DNA from: Agapanthus africanus
Taxonomy: Eukaryota > Streptophyta > Magnoliopsida > Asparagales > Amaryllidaceae
Length of the DNA stretch: 64,000 nt
Assembly (NCBI GenBank): GCA_030015575.1
Contig: CM057342.1
Coordinates: 616,867,348-616,931,347 of the forward strand
Direction: 5' to 3'
This document shows, one piece after another, positions 22,136-33,594 of this stretch (position 1 is its first letter; every line of letters begins with the position of its first letter). Under the pieces are notes generated by a model. That model made no database searches, was not told where the DNA came from, and saw only the letters and a list, made by a program, of their open reading frames with translations. Both the position numbers and the translations under genes were made by a program.

Positions 22136-24222
22136 TGTAAGTACGCGGCGGCGCCCCGGCCGTCTAACAGACGCCGATATGCGGAACAAAACTTTTACGA
22201 CTGGCGCTATCGCGTACTTTCTCCCGGATCGTCCATTAAAGCTAAACTAACAAATTGTAAAGAGAGTAGAATTGTTATACCGAATGATCCGAGTCCTTCG
22301 GTCTTCAACCATCATCCCACGCTATGTTGCAACTGATCCGAACTTGCTCGATCTCCGGTCTCGTCGTCCAGGTGGCACCACGTCGATGGATCTTTAAACG
22401 GGCTCCCGCCTCTGAACCGAGGCAACTCGATCGTCAAGTTTGCTAAAAGAGACGACCAAGATGAAGTAGAAAATGGGTAGAATACTTTGTCTCGTTACGT
22501 CCAAGGTCACGGACGAACGGTTATAGAGGTTGCCATTTGGAATCGGATGAATGGAAATTGAACTAGAAATGAAATTTCCATACACAAGTTATCATAATCT
22601 TTTCTCACAAAATGAAACATCAAGTCAAGTGAGGAGAGAGAGGGGGCCGGCCACTTTATGAAGAGGAGGGAGGTGAGTGTAGGAGTTTCAAGTGGTGACC
22701 ATATCCCTTCATACTTATCATCACAAATAAAGCAAGAATGAATCATCAACTAACATTAAAAGCAACCAATGAAAATAAACCTAGTCACCATTAATCATTA
22801 ATGAACCATTAATGACCCAAGTGAGTCACAAGCCTTGTCATCGCTTCTAGAACCTTCTAGAAGCATGACTCACTCAGAAGACGAAAAGACAAATCCGTAT
22901 TTAACCGAATGTCAAAATACGGCTGATAGAAAACTGGAAACTGGCAACTTCCAAAAATCATCCCGAAACGAATTTCAGGATAACCCCGTATTGGTATAAA
23001 CATACCCGCATTTATATTACGACCGAATATAAATGCAACTGAGACAAAGATATTATATCTACACAGTATAATACTGGGTTCCGGCTTAAACCAAAGCCTA
23101 CCAGTATTATCTGCCCGAAAACTGACACGTGCGAAAACGCACGTGCATTTTCCGAACCTTGCCATAAACCCATACGGCCTCTACAACATTTCGCCCGAAC
23201 TTGGGAAAGTGTCGGTAGGGGACTCTAATGACTCATCAACACACTGGCACTGGGTATAACCCTAGCACGTCAGAGGTACAAGCTGTATGTAACGTTTTGC
23301 CTATATATTGATTGGAAGGGAAGCTGACGAGCGAACTCATCTATAAACCCTACTGAGCCTGACAGTGACAATAACCGTACAGTCCGGAACATTCGTCTAT
23401 GAGTATCGCATATACGGCCTAGGGGGCCAGTAAACGTCAGACACCCAACAGCGATATAAGTCGTGTCAGAGAGCAGCCCAGAACACCCTGAGATTCTGCT
23501 GGTGTACCTACCAGTATATCTCGATTACCCTGGCCAGGGATTTCGTGTAATGGCTCTCCTAAACACAGCGCGATCTCACCCCCAATACCGGGAGAGACGA
23601 ATCCCCGAAGATCCGCTCACTTGCCTCCAATGTGGCTCGGGACTGTACCCAAAATATACCTGTTTGCACGACTCCTTTGACCCGTGGTAGGGTATAAATC
23701 AAAGCACAGTGGTAACTCACACGAGACAAATGACGACCTCAGGTCAATGAACTAACCTGTACACATGTCACCAGGGAACTGCTATCTGACGATATGTATA
23801 ATACCAACTAGCATGTTCCCGGCGAGTCCTGTCCGGTGTACTCATAACCTAATGAGCACCTGTATACATCTTAGGTGATCCAACTGACACCAGTGGCTTG
23901 TGAGACCGGCCACCGCCCCTCGTCGGGGTCTTGACTGTATACACTAGTCTACTCTGGAGTATCGATGCCCTGTCTCGAAACTCCCACGACTAGGGACACT
24001 TTAAGGATGTGCTTATAGACCCCAGCTCCCACATATATGATCTCCATCATACTGCTGGTAGTCAAACAAGAATCCTATGGGCTCTATCATGATGATAAAG
24101 ACAAACCAGATAGCATACTATCATCTCGAGTAAGACTGTTTTATCGGTATAGGTCCTCCCTCAATCATTGCAATCACGTACCTGCGATCCAATAATTGAC
24201 TTAGAGGGCACTATATCCAACA
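22136..24222 (-). repeat. 3' LTR of D
   Basis: It starts TGTTGGATATAGTGCCCTC on the minus strand and ends CTTACA. It is nearly identical to 29625-31711. It contains a perfect 8-bp stem with AAAA loop at 23126-23145. Confidence 0.94.
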
Positions 24223-26580
24223 ATCTCCCACTTGCACTTAAGGCTAATTATTGCGATGTCGTGTACTCACAGCTCGTGTGATACCGAGCATCCAACTTCT
24301 CTACTAATCAGTTTCACAAAGCTCGTTTGTAAAACTCTTGTGTTCGAGAAATAGTCTCAGTGAGTGGATCCGCTTCGGTGTTTCTTTCTGTAGCTCTCTA
24401 TATCTCAACTTCGCGGAGAAAACCATCTCCCGAATCGAGTAATACCTGTCTTAGAATATGTCTGGATATCTGATGGGACCTAGTTCATGAATGAACTCCA
24501 AATCCAAACTTCTTAGACTGTATCGATCACTGAAACTAATCAGTGTTGCGCACTATGCCTCCCACAGTATCCTCTTGGACCACTTGTCCATAATACTGTC
24601 TCTCGTCAGAGAGAAAACTATAACTCTGACAATCACTCTGTCATCAATGTCACCTTTGAAGCCTGGAATGATAACCGTCTCTCGAAGGAGGCCGCCGTCA
24701 TCTTATCCATAGAACATTCACTTATGTTCTAAAACTGCTTCCTAATGTTTCTCCAGGATTGGATTAATATAAACTTATTGCATCTAGTGCAATAACAACA
24801 TCTGGTGTGGTACTTGACATCTCACGATTGACTCAATTGCCTAAGCAAGTGATCTGTCAATCATGCACATCCCTCTCCACTTTAGTCTGTAAGACACCTT
24901 TAGAGAGGGTGACTCCATTACCTGCAGGTACACCACCATGCCAGGAGTCATTTATTCTAAAATACTATTAGAATACTGTCAAAGAACCCACATTGGGAAA
25001 AAGCCCAAATCTAGATCTAAAACCATAGATCTAGTTACCAGAATGTTTTATATTATATCCATATCCTTTGTGGAGAAACAACTGTGTGACGACCACGGTA
25101 CAACCGATCGTAGTATAGGAATTTTACTTCCTATTATGTGTATGTCATCCAAATACCAGGACATCACACCCTACTACCTTCTTAACAGATCCATCCTTTA
25201 TTCTGATAAAGTCAAACCCATGACTGTCACATCAAAAATAGATGATCTATCTCTGCTATTTCTGCTCAAGTCTATAAATAGACACTAGCTACTTGCCCAC
25301 TATGCTTCCGCTGCTCCCACTGACTACAACAACCCTCTGGTAGAATAATATATACGTGTACTTCTAAAACTAGTTTAGAACGACGCTATACATTTCCTCC
25401 TGCCGGGTCTCATAGTCTGGAACAACAGTAGTGTCAAGTCTGGGTAAGCAAGAACCTCCCTGTCACCGTCCTTGAGGCTACCGGAGTACCTCTCGGGTGT
25501 CTGAGGTTACCCACCATATCTGCGGAGTGGCTATTGGAATGTCAAACCTGATTGAATATATAGGTCCTATTAAAACTTTCCGTAATCGTTTGCGGTTCTG
25601 GAATCACTTCCAGTTCTACCATGCTCCCACTTATGTTTTCTGAAAAATCCATTTTAATAAAACTGTGGCGAGTCAAGAACAATATCACTATTGATCTTCC
25701 AGATGGTAGAAAATCAACCCTCGTCGAAGCTAGGGTCAACCCGCAAACTGCCATTACAGAAACGTGCCTTGAGTTATCCAGTGTCTGGTTTTAAGCATAA
25801 GCTGGACAACTCCCCTTACCTTAACATCGTTAAGATATGAATCGTTCTATATCCAATATAGAAACTTTGGCACTTATTTTAATTTGGAACTAAATTCTAA
25901 TCATGCAGCTGTCTCCAGTGCATATCAACTTAATGGAGAGAGGCTAATCAGTATTATTCAACTTAGGAATCCATCCAATTACGAGTAACCTGAAAGAGAA
26001 ACAAGTTTCTCAAAACCATTACTATCAACTGAATACTAATAACAAGAATCTACATCTTCGATTTCTTTGAAGAATCCCGATACTTGCGATACATGGTTCT
26101 CTACTTTATTCCTATACCCACAACTTCTCAAAACTTAGACATTGTATTTCTACGAAACACTTGTCTACTTACTAGAGAAGTTATAAGTAAACAGAATATA
26201 ATACGAGGACCAACCCCTTTGTCCTGACGGACACTGGACAACATACACAACTCTGTATAAGTCCGCTGAGTTGAATAACTCATAACCTGTACGTCGTAGG
26301 TTGAAAACTGTTCCCAGGCGATTTCCTCAAATATCACCAATTACTACGAATTCCGATATAATGAGGATGATCACCTAATTCCCAATAACTCGCTCCCACT
26401 CAACATCTGTAAAACCATGCAGATGTGAGAATCGTTCCTGGTAAATACATACCCTGGAGTAAGTATCCAATCGGGAAATCAGTTTTCTATTAACAATGCA
26501 CAGTGAATATGAAACATAAATATGTTTTGTAAGGGTTTCCTGGTATTCCTAGTAATGCCTCTTCCACAATCCAAATCATG
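24223..26580 (-). pseudogene. Polypurine tract and decayed pol of D
   Basis: The polypurine tract AAGTGGGAGAT is at 24233-24223. Beyond it only scattered Pol homology survives. An RT stretch near 25120-25270 has YLDD in place of YVDD followed by stops. The linker at 25542-25754 keeps VELEVIPEPQTITES. A protease-position stretch near 26400-26500 aligns in DNA with A1 but has lost the DTG motif. Frames are broken throughout. Similar decay at homologous places in F and G suggests that part of the damage was inherited from a shared parent. Confidence 0.75.
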
Positions 26581-26589
26581 ACTTTAACC

Positions 26590-27400
26590 GTATATTTCCC
26601 TGCCATCTTTCCATTTCCCTTTATTTGTCTTTAGTCGTTACCTTCTGTACACCATCATTAGGCTAAGTTGTTTTCTTCCTTCCCTACCGTTCGGCACCAG
26701 CCTATGGTTTGGAAGAAGAATATTCAGTAAGCATAATAGGTGTACCCTCCTAATCCTAGGAGTACTCGTAACTTGAGAGATGTTGATGATAAAAACAACT
26801 GAATAATACCATATTCTTATTTCTCCTGAACCAGAATCCATCCTCGAAAAAATGTCCTTCGAGTTCGTATATAACCATACGATGGATTTATCCAATGGAA
26901 TTGGATGTTCGTAGTGATACGGGTTGTTCTGGAGAAATCAAAGGTGAAGTAGGAGTGGCGATGAAATACGTGGTTTGGTCGTGAATGTTAATAGTCACAA
27001 TTTACTTTGCCCTCTTTCTAGTTCCTTTATCTTGTCTTTACATATTACCTTCTGCACACCATTCTTAGGCTAATTGGTTTTCTTCATTCCCTACCGTTCG
27101 GCACCAGCCTATGGTTTGGAATAAGACTATCCAATAAGCGTAATAGATGTACTCTCCTAAACCTAGGAGTACTCGTAACTTGAGAGAAGGTGATAATAAA
27201 AGACAACAGAATAAACCAATTCTATTTCTCCTGAACCTGGATCCATCCTCAAAGAAGTCCCTTTGAGTTCGTATATAACCATACGATGGATCTATCCAAT
27301 GGAAGTGGATGTCCGTAGTAATACGGGTTGTTCTGAGAAATACAAAGGGTAAAAGAAGGAGCTGCAATGACTTATGCAACTATAGACAATCCAAAAGTCA
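26590..27400 (-). repeat. Two-copy module of about 410 bp of unknown origin in the gag position of D
   Basis: Two diverged direct copies (about 26590-27000 and 27001-27400) share blocks such as CCCTACCGTTCGGCACCAGC and CGAGTTCGTATATAACCATA. G has the same two copies (about 61575-61980 and 61981-62350), and F has one (about 35528-35945). No frame resembles Gag or another family I recognise. C and E lack the module although their flanks align, so it was probably gained in group 3. Confidence 0.7.
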
Positions 27401-27419
27401 GTATGTTAAGAAGGTTCGG

Positions 27420-29610
27420 TCAACTTTGGTCACTGAGTTATAGTCTAGGGTCGGTCAAAAGTCGCTGCTATATAAGAGAGAGAAAAGAAACACTCTGCGT
27501 GCACTCTAACCTAGATCAGAATGGTTATCACTTTATCTAATTAGGAAATCTCCCACTGTTTTCTCAAATTCTCCTCCAAACCTGAAAGAAGAATTAGTCG
27601 GGGTCACCCGAAGAGTATACCAACTCATCAGTGAGAACCGGGATCCAACTATCATCGCATGATAACTTGATGGAAGCCACTCAAGTCAACACACTCCAGA
27701 AGGTATGCGCAAGTCTGGCAAGTTTCTTGTATGTTTGAAACTCCCGATGTAATTTTTTATCCCATGCTCTTATGACCTTGACGTAGGCCAACAAGTCATA
27801 AGCAACATGTCAAGTTCTACCCGTCGTTGTCCTGATCAACTTAAGTCATCGTACAAGCCCTTGACGTAGGCCAACAAGGTGTACGTCTGACTTAAACTAA
27901 TGCATCTATCTATGCAACAAATGAATACCCAGCAGCTACCAAACACTATGTCTTGACGTAGGCCAACAAACATAGCTTGAATACTACTGACCATCCATAA
28001 GAAACGACGGAGGATTACGGCTGGTTTTTGGCGAAAAACCTTTAACGTAATGAACTTGATCTCGTTGAAGGAACCTGATAGCTTTATAAAAATATATAGT
28101 AGCGAAAACCTTTTGTTAAAGAAGTCACTCCCGGTGAAGGGATCTCGGTTCTTTCCTCGTGGAATGAGGTGCAGGATATTCCAACTGAATACCGCTATGC
28201 AAAACAAAAGGAAACGTCTTTATAATAATTTTAAAATTTGTTCCAACAACATCAAATATAGGTTTGTTTTATCTCGCATTGATAAGAATCAATGCAGTCC
28301 CATCAATCAATCACACCAGAAAAGAACGAAAATAAAATGTACGTATATGCCATCCGCATTCGTCACTGGGTCCCGTCATCACCCGTTAGGTTACTTAACT
28401 AACGACAGAGCGGGGACTGGACTAGCGCGGGTGTAAAACATATACAACATCTAATAGTATATATACTAATATACAATTATCGCTCCAGGCGTGATAAAAT
28501 GCAACATTACAGAAAAGTAATAAGCATCACAGAACAATACAGATAATCTGGGATCCCCGGGTTTCACAGAGCCGCTACTGAAACCCGACGTTCCCCTGGT
28601 CGTGTGGATAGCATGTGCAATGAAACCTAGACCCCTACGGGTGCGGCAAGTTACCCGCCAAAACCTGAAGCGAGATGGTCCCCACACCATAGTGAATGGA
28701 ACACCCGGCACTTCACGTAATCCGGTAAATTGAGCACCCCACCTTGGGTCAACCTGTACCCCCTACGAGTGCGGCGAATAGTCTGCCAATTCTAGAGTGT
28801 GATCCCTTTGCCTCTCAATGCCATGAGATACGGACCCGTTGCCCTCCAGAACCCGGTTATTCGTGCACCCCACCGCGGGGTAAACCTAGTACAGAAATAA
28901 AAATAGTACAACAGGTACATCGACCGCAACCTGGTCGTGCCCCAAAAGAATATTATACAAACAGGCAGTGACGGCAGTCCACAAGTCGGACGCTCGCCCC
29001 GCAATATCAAATGTACAAATAAATCTGAACAACACTATCATTGCACCCTGCTATCCACCACGACAAATCCTCAACATTACAGCACAACACAGAACATCAA
29101 CGCGAATGTCACGTTCGCAAACCCGTCTAAAAGAACTATAGCAATCAGACGCGGTTTACCGATCAAATGACATTCCCGGTCGGAGATATAATGAAAATAC
29201 TGAAAACTAACATGTTTAAATTTCGATCGACCAAATATCAAAAAGTGGGCCCTACTGCTTACTGGTGAACAGTAACAAAACCTGGGCCAAAACGATATTT
29301 ATCAAAAACCCCAAAATCCAGCAGAGAGCCCACTGACAAAATTTGGGAGCACGTGCTTCCCACGTGACCGCGGAAGCGCGGCCAAACCATGGGTTTGGCC
29401 GCCCTTCCGCGGCAGCTTGGAGGAATCACGACCCCAAATTTTGTCGTGGCTCTTAGAAAACCCTGCACTGATTTTTAAGACATCCAGAAATTATTTTTGA
29501 GACCATTTAAAATCAACAGAAACTGTCAAGGTAGGATTTTGCAATTTTCGATTTCCGGTTCGATCGCTGTTTTAAACGCGTTAGCACAAGTTAGTATAGC
29601 TTAATGGTGA
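27420..29610 (-). other. Leader of D with conserved hairpins
   Basis: It holds triple hairpins at 27769-27802, 27850-27885 and 27946-27975 (loop CUAC in all three), one CACTCCCGGTGAAGGGAT block (about 28123), the CGTTAG hairpin (28384-28404) and a long GC-rich hairpin (29368-29412). No coding frame is supported. Confidence 0.75.
29368..29412 (-). other. Long GC-rich hairpin about 196 nt after the D primer-binding site
   Basis: The arms CCGCGGAAG and GCGGCCAAACC pair with GGTTTGGCCGC and CTTCCGCGG, interrupted by one mismatched base pair, around CAT; the centre is CCATGG. B2 has the same hairpin (55125-55165) with a compensatory change near the loop. Confidence 0.85.
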
Positions 29611-29623
29611 GGCTCTGATACCA
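29611..29623 (-). promoter_or_regulatory. Primer-binding site of D
   Basis: TGGTATCAGAGCC on the minus strand, one base after the LTR end. Initiator tRNA-Met type. Confidence 0.93.
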
Positions 29624-29624
29624 C

Positions 29625-31711
29625 TGTAAGTACGCGGCGGCGCCCCGGCCGTCTAACAGACGCCGATATGCGGAACAAAACTTTTACGACTGGCGCTATC
29701 GCGTACTTTCTCCCGGATCGTCCATTAAAGCTAAACTAACAAATTGTAAAGAGAGTAGAATTGTTATACCGAATGATCCGAGTCCTTCGGTCTTCAACCA
29801 TCATCCCACGCTATGTTGCAACTGATCCGAACTTGCTCGATCTCCGGTCTCGTCGTCCAGGTGGCACCACGTCGACGGATCTTTAAACGGGCTCCCGCCT
29901 CTGAACCGAGGCAACTCGATCGTCAAGTTTGCTAAAAGAGACGACCAAGATGAAGTAGAAAATGGGTAGAATACTTTGTCTCGTTACGTCCAAGGTCACG
30001 GACGAACGGTTATAGAGGTTGCCATTTGGAATCGGATGAATGGAAATTGAACTAGAAATGAAATTTCCATACACAAGTTATCATAATCTTTTCTCACAAA
30101 ATGAAACATCAAGTCAAGTGAGGAGAGAGAGGGGGCCGGCCACTTTATGAAGAGGAGGGAGGTGAGTGTAGGAGTTTCAAGTGGTGACCATATCCCTTCA
30201 TACTTATCATCACAAATAAAGCAAGAATGAATCATCAACTAACATTAAAAGCAACCAATGAAAATAAACCTAGTCACCATTAATCATTAATGAACCATTA
30301 ATGACCCAAGTGAGTCACAAGCCTTGTCATCGCTTCTAGAACCTTCTAGAAGCATGACTCACTCAGAAGACGAAAAGACAAATCCGTATTTAACCGAATG
30401 TCAAAATACGGCTGATAGAAAACTGGAAACTGGCAACTTCCAAAAATCATCCCGAAACGAATTTCAGGATAACCCCGTATTGGTATAAACATACCCGCAT
30501 TTATATTACGACCGAATATAAATGCAACTGAGACAAAGATATTATATCTACACAGTATAATACTGGGTTCCGGCTTAAACCAAAGCCTACCAGTATTATC
30601 TGCCCGAAAACTGACACGTGCAAAAACGCACGTGTATTTTCCGAACCTTGCCATAAACCCATACGGCCTCTACAACGTTTCGCCCGAACTTGGGAAAGTG
30701 TCGGTGGGGGACTCTAATGACTCATCAACACACTGGCACTGGGTATAACCCTAGCACGTCAGAGGTACAAGCTGTATGTAACGTTTTGCCTATATATTGA
30801 TTGGAAGGGAAGCTGACGAGCGAACTCATCTATAAACCCTACTGAGCCTGACAGTGACAATAACCGTACAGTCCGGAACATTCGTCTATGAGTATCGCAT
30901 ATACGGCCTAGGGGGCCAGTAAACGTCAGACACCCAACAGCGATATAAGTCGTGTCAGAGAGCAGCCCAGAACACCCTGAGATTCTGCTGGTATACCTAC
31001 CAGTATATCTCGATTACCCTGGCCAAGGATTTCGTGTAATGGCTCTCCTAAACACAGCGCGATCTCACCCCCAATACCGGGAGAGACGAATCCCCGAAGA
31101 TCCGCTCACTTGCCTCCAATGTGGCTCGGGACTGTACCCAAAATATACCTGTTTGCACGACTCCTTTGACCCGTGGTAGGGTATAAATCAAAGCACAGTG
31201 GAAACTCACACGAGACAAATGACGACCTCAAGTCAATGAACTAACCTGTACACATGTCACCAGGGAACTGCTATCTGACGATATGTATAATACCAACTAG
31301 CATGTTCCCGGCGAGTCCTGTCCGGTGTACTCATAACCTAATGAGCACCTGTATACATCTTAGGTGATCCAACTGACACCAGTGGCTTGTGAGACCGGCC
31401 ACCGCCCCTCGTCGGGGTCTTGACTGTATACACTAGTCTACTCTGGAGTATCGATGCCCTGTCTCGAAACTCCCACGACTAGGGACACTTTAAGGATGTG
31501 CTTATAGACCCCAGCTCCCACATATATGATCGCCATCATACCGCTGGTAGTCAAACAAGAATCCTATGGGCTCTATCATGATGATAAAGACAAACCAGAT
31601 AGCATACTATCATCTCGAGTAAGACTGTTTTATCGGTATAGGTCCTCCCTCAATCATTGCAATCACGTACCTGCGATCCAATAATTGACTTAGAGGGCAC
31701 TATATCCAACA
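29625..31711 (-). repeat. 5' LTR of D
   Basis: 2,087 bp, the same length as the 3' LTR. It is flanked by the primer-binding site and by the GCTGC duplication. In the 23126-type hairpin this copy carries one stem substitution. Confidence 0.94.
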
Positions 31712-33594
31712 GCTGCCACCACAGCACCTCCTCGGCAAACCCTGTATGCTTTAGTACCCCATTCCTCCTCTGTCCTTTCCTTGCTTCCTTTTCCTTTCTT
31801 GTTAAAATTTATCATTTCTTGTTGTCGCTGTTTTCTGGTTCGCCGGAATCCGACCGTGCCGGCGATGTTTCCCGACGACCCAGCGAGGACCCCTGACCCG
31901 TGTGATTCCACTGTTCATCGTTTGGACTCATTTCGTGTACCGTGCGCGCGTCGCGACTTTTCCCCGCCGATGCGTAACGTTCCGTTTTCCGTATCGCGAC
32001 CCATCGAGGCAAGTGAAACTTGCTACATGCTAATCAAACTATTCTTATGCTAATTTATTTATTTTCCTATTAAATCTCTAAATAGAATCGAAAGTATTGG
32101 ATTTCTAGTTAACCGTATAACGTTCCGTTTACAGATTTTCTGATCTATAATTTGAACTTAATTATTGCATCAAGTTGTTTATACCAAGTAATCACATGTA
32201 TATGTTAGACCACATGATCACACTTGTTTTATAGCCATGATACCCTTTTTTTAGTATTAACCAATCGGACATCTATGTACATCTTTAACCGGTTAGTTAC
32301 AATTGCATCCATATTATACATGTCGTCGCATCCCTAGATTACTCAATACTTATTAACCTGGTTTTTAGCATTCACATCTATCATAATGTATTCATATAAT
32401 GCTGACACCATCCCTTAAACACAACTGATAACCGTACGGCTAATTAGTTAAGTCTGCATTTATTGATTAACCTATTACATATGCCAATTAATTGTGTTGT
32501 TGATACCCATGCTGGATTATTTATAACCATGATTATGCTAGCTGATTATGAGCACCCACATAATATCTTTTACACCCTGACATGACTTGCTACACACATA
32601 TTACTTGACCCGACATGGTACCGTACATTACTTGACTTGACCTGATGTACCATGGCTTGACCTGTTACCTGATCTTGTGTCTAATGCCAACAAACCTGAC
32701 ATGTAGTCCTCACGGACCGTTCCTGTTGTCTATCCAGACAAACCTGCTCTTACCTGATCCTGTGTTGGCACTAGTTCTTGATTACTGAATACCTGACTTG
32801 ACATACATAACTTGGGGGTATGGAGAAATCAATGATGAAATCCTGACTTGTAACTCAACAGTTGCTTGCTTTTACTTATCAGTTTTAGAGGCTAGGCCCG
32901 CCTCGTGACGATGCTGCTGACATCGTTGGTCTGTACCCTTTTCCTGTTAGTGCCTAGCGGCACGTCTCGGTTTCAGCCCGAGAGTCTTAGACCGTGGTCC
33001 CGGGCATGCACGTGATACTATTGAGTTACATCGATGATTCATCAAATTGATTTCAAAGACTTGAGAGTAGAAAACCCAATAGAAAAGTTTAGTTTACTCA
33101 TTGCACATTACCATTCACTGCCCTGATTTATATTACTGTTACACCTGCTTTATCATTCATGATTATATTTTCATTTCCTGTTACCCTGTTTATACTTTAT
33201 TACTTGATGACATGACGCGCTGACGTCTGGGTTTTGCATGGCCCAGATTCCGTACCTTTGCTGCAGTCCGAGCAGGAGTACTTCAGCCAGCAGGCTGAGC
33301 AGTGAGGTGTCAGTAGTAGTTAGTTCTTTTATTTTCTGCATTTTATTCCTGATATGAGCCCGCATTATGGGATATACATTCCAGTTATTTTGTAGTGGAT
33401 CTTTTTCTTCCGCATTTTTATTATTCTTGACTCATGTTATCTTGGTTTATGGACATGTATTAGGGAGTTATATTTTGTTCTTGATATCTCTACAGCCGTA
33501 ATGTGACTGTGGATAGATACTTCCTACCCACAGGTTGCATGGTTGGCTATGTCACATGCCCAATTTAGCGTACTCTGGGAAGCGGGGCGTGACA
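31712..33594 (+). repeat. Putative gypsy-type LTR X, second part, ending GGGGCGTGACA
   Basis: The part starts with the GCTGC duplication, then GC-rich sequence, then an AT-rich stretch with many CTTGAC/CCTGAC motifs (about 32570-32790). It ends GGGGCGTGACA at 33594, an ending typical of plant Ty3/gypsy LTRs. Copia F begins at the next base, and no primer-binding site follows, so X is a solo LTR or a 3' LTR inserted in F. No open frame of note. Total visible X is about 2.4 kb. The family assignment rests on the terminal motif and composition only. Confidence 0.5.

Larger units (their letters stand above)
22136..31711 (-). mobile_element. Copia retrotransposon D (group 3), structurally complete, non-autonomous
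   Basis: Both LTRs are 2,087 bp and differ at about 11 sites (roughly 0.5%). Both target-site duplications are GCTGC. The primer-binding site, polypurine tract and leader hairpins are intact. The interior (24223-29624) holds only decayed pol, and in place of gag a duplicated segment of about 410 bp of unknown origin. A recent jump by an element without a working polyprotein implies mobilisation by proteins made elsewhere, for example by an A1-like element. That last step is inference. Confidence 0.93.
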
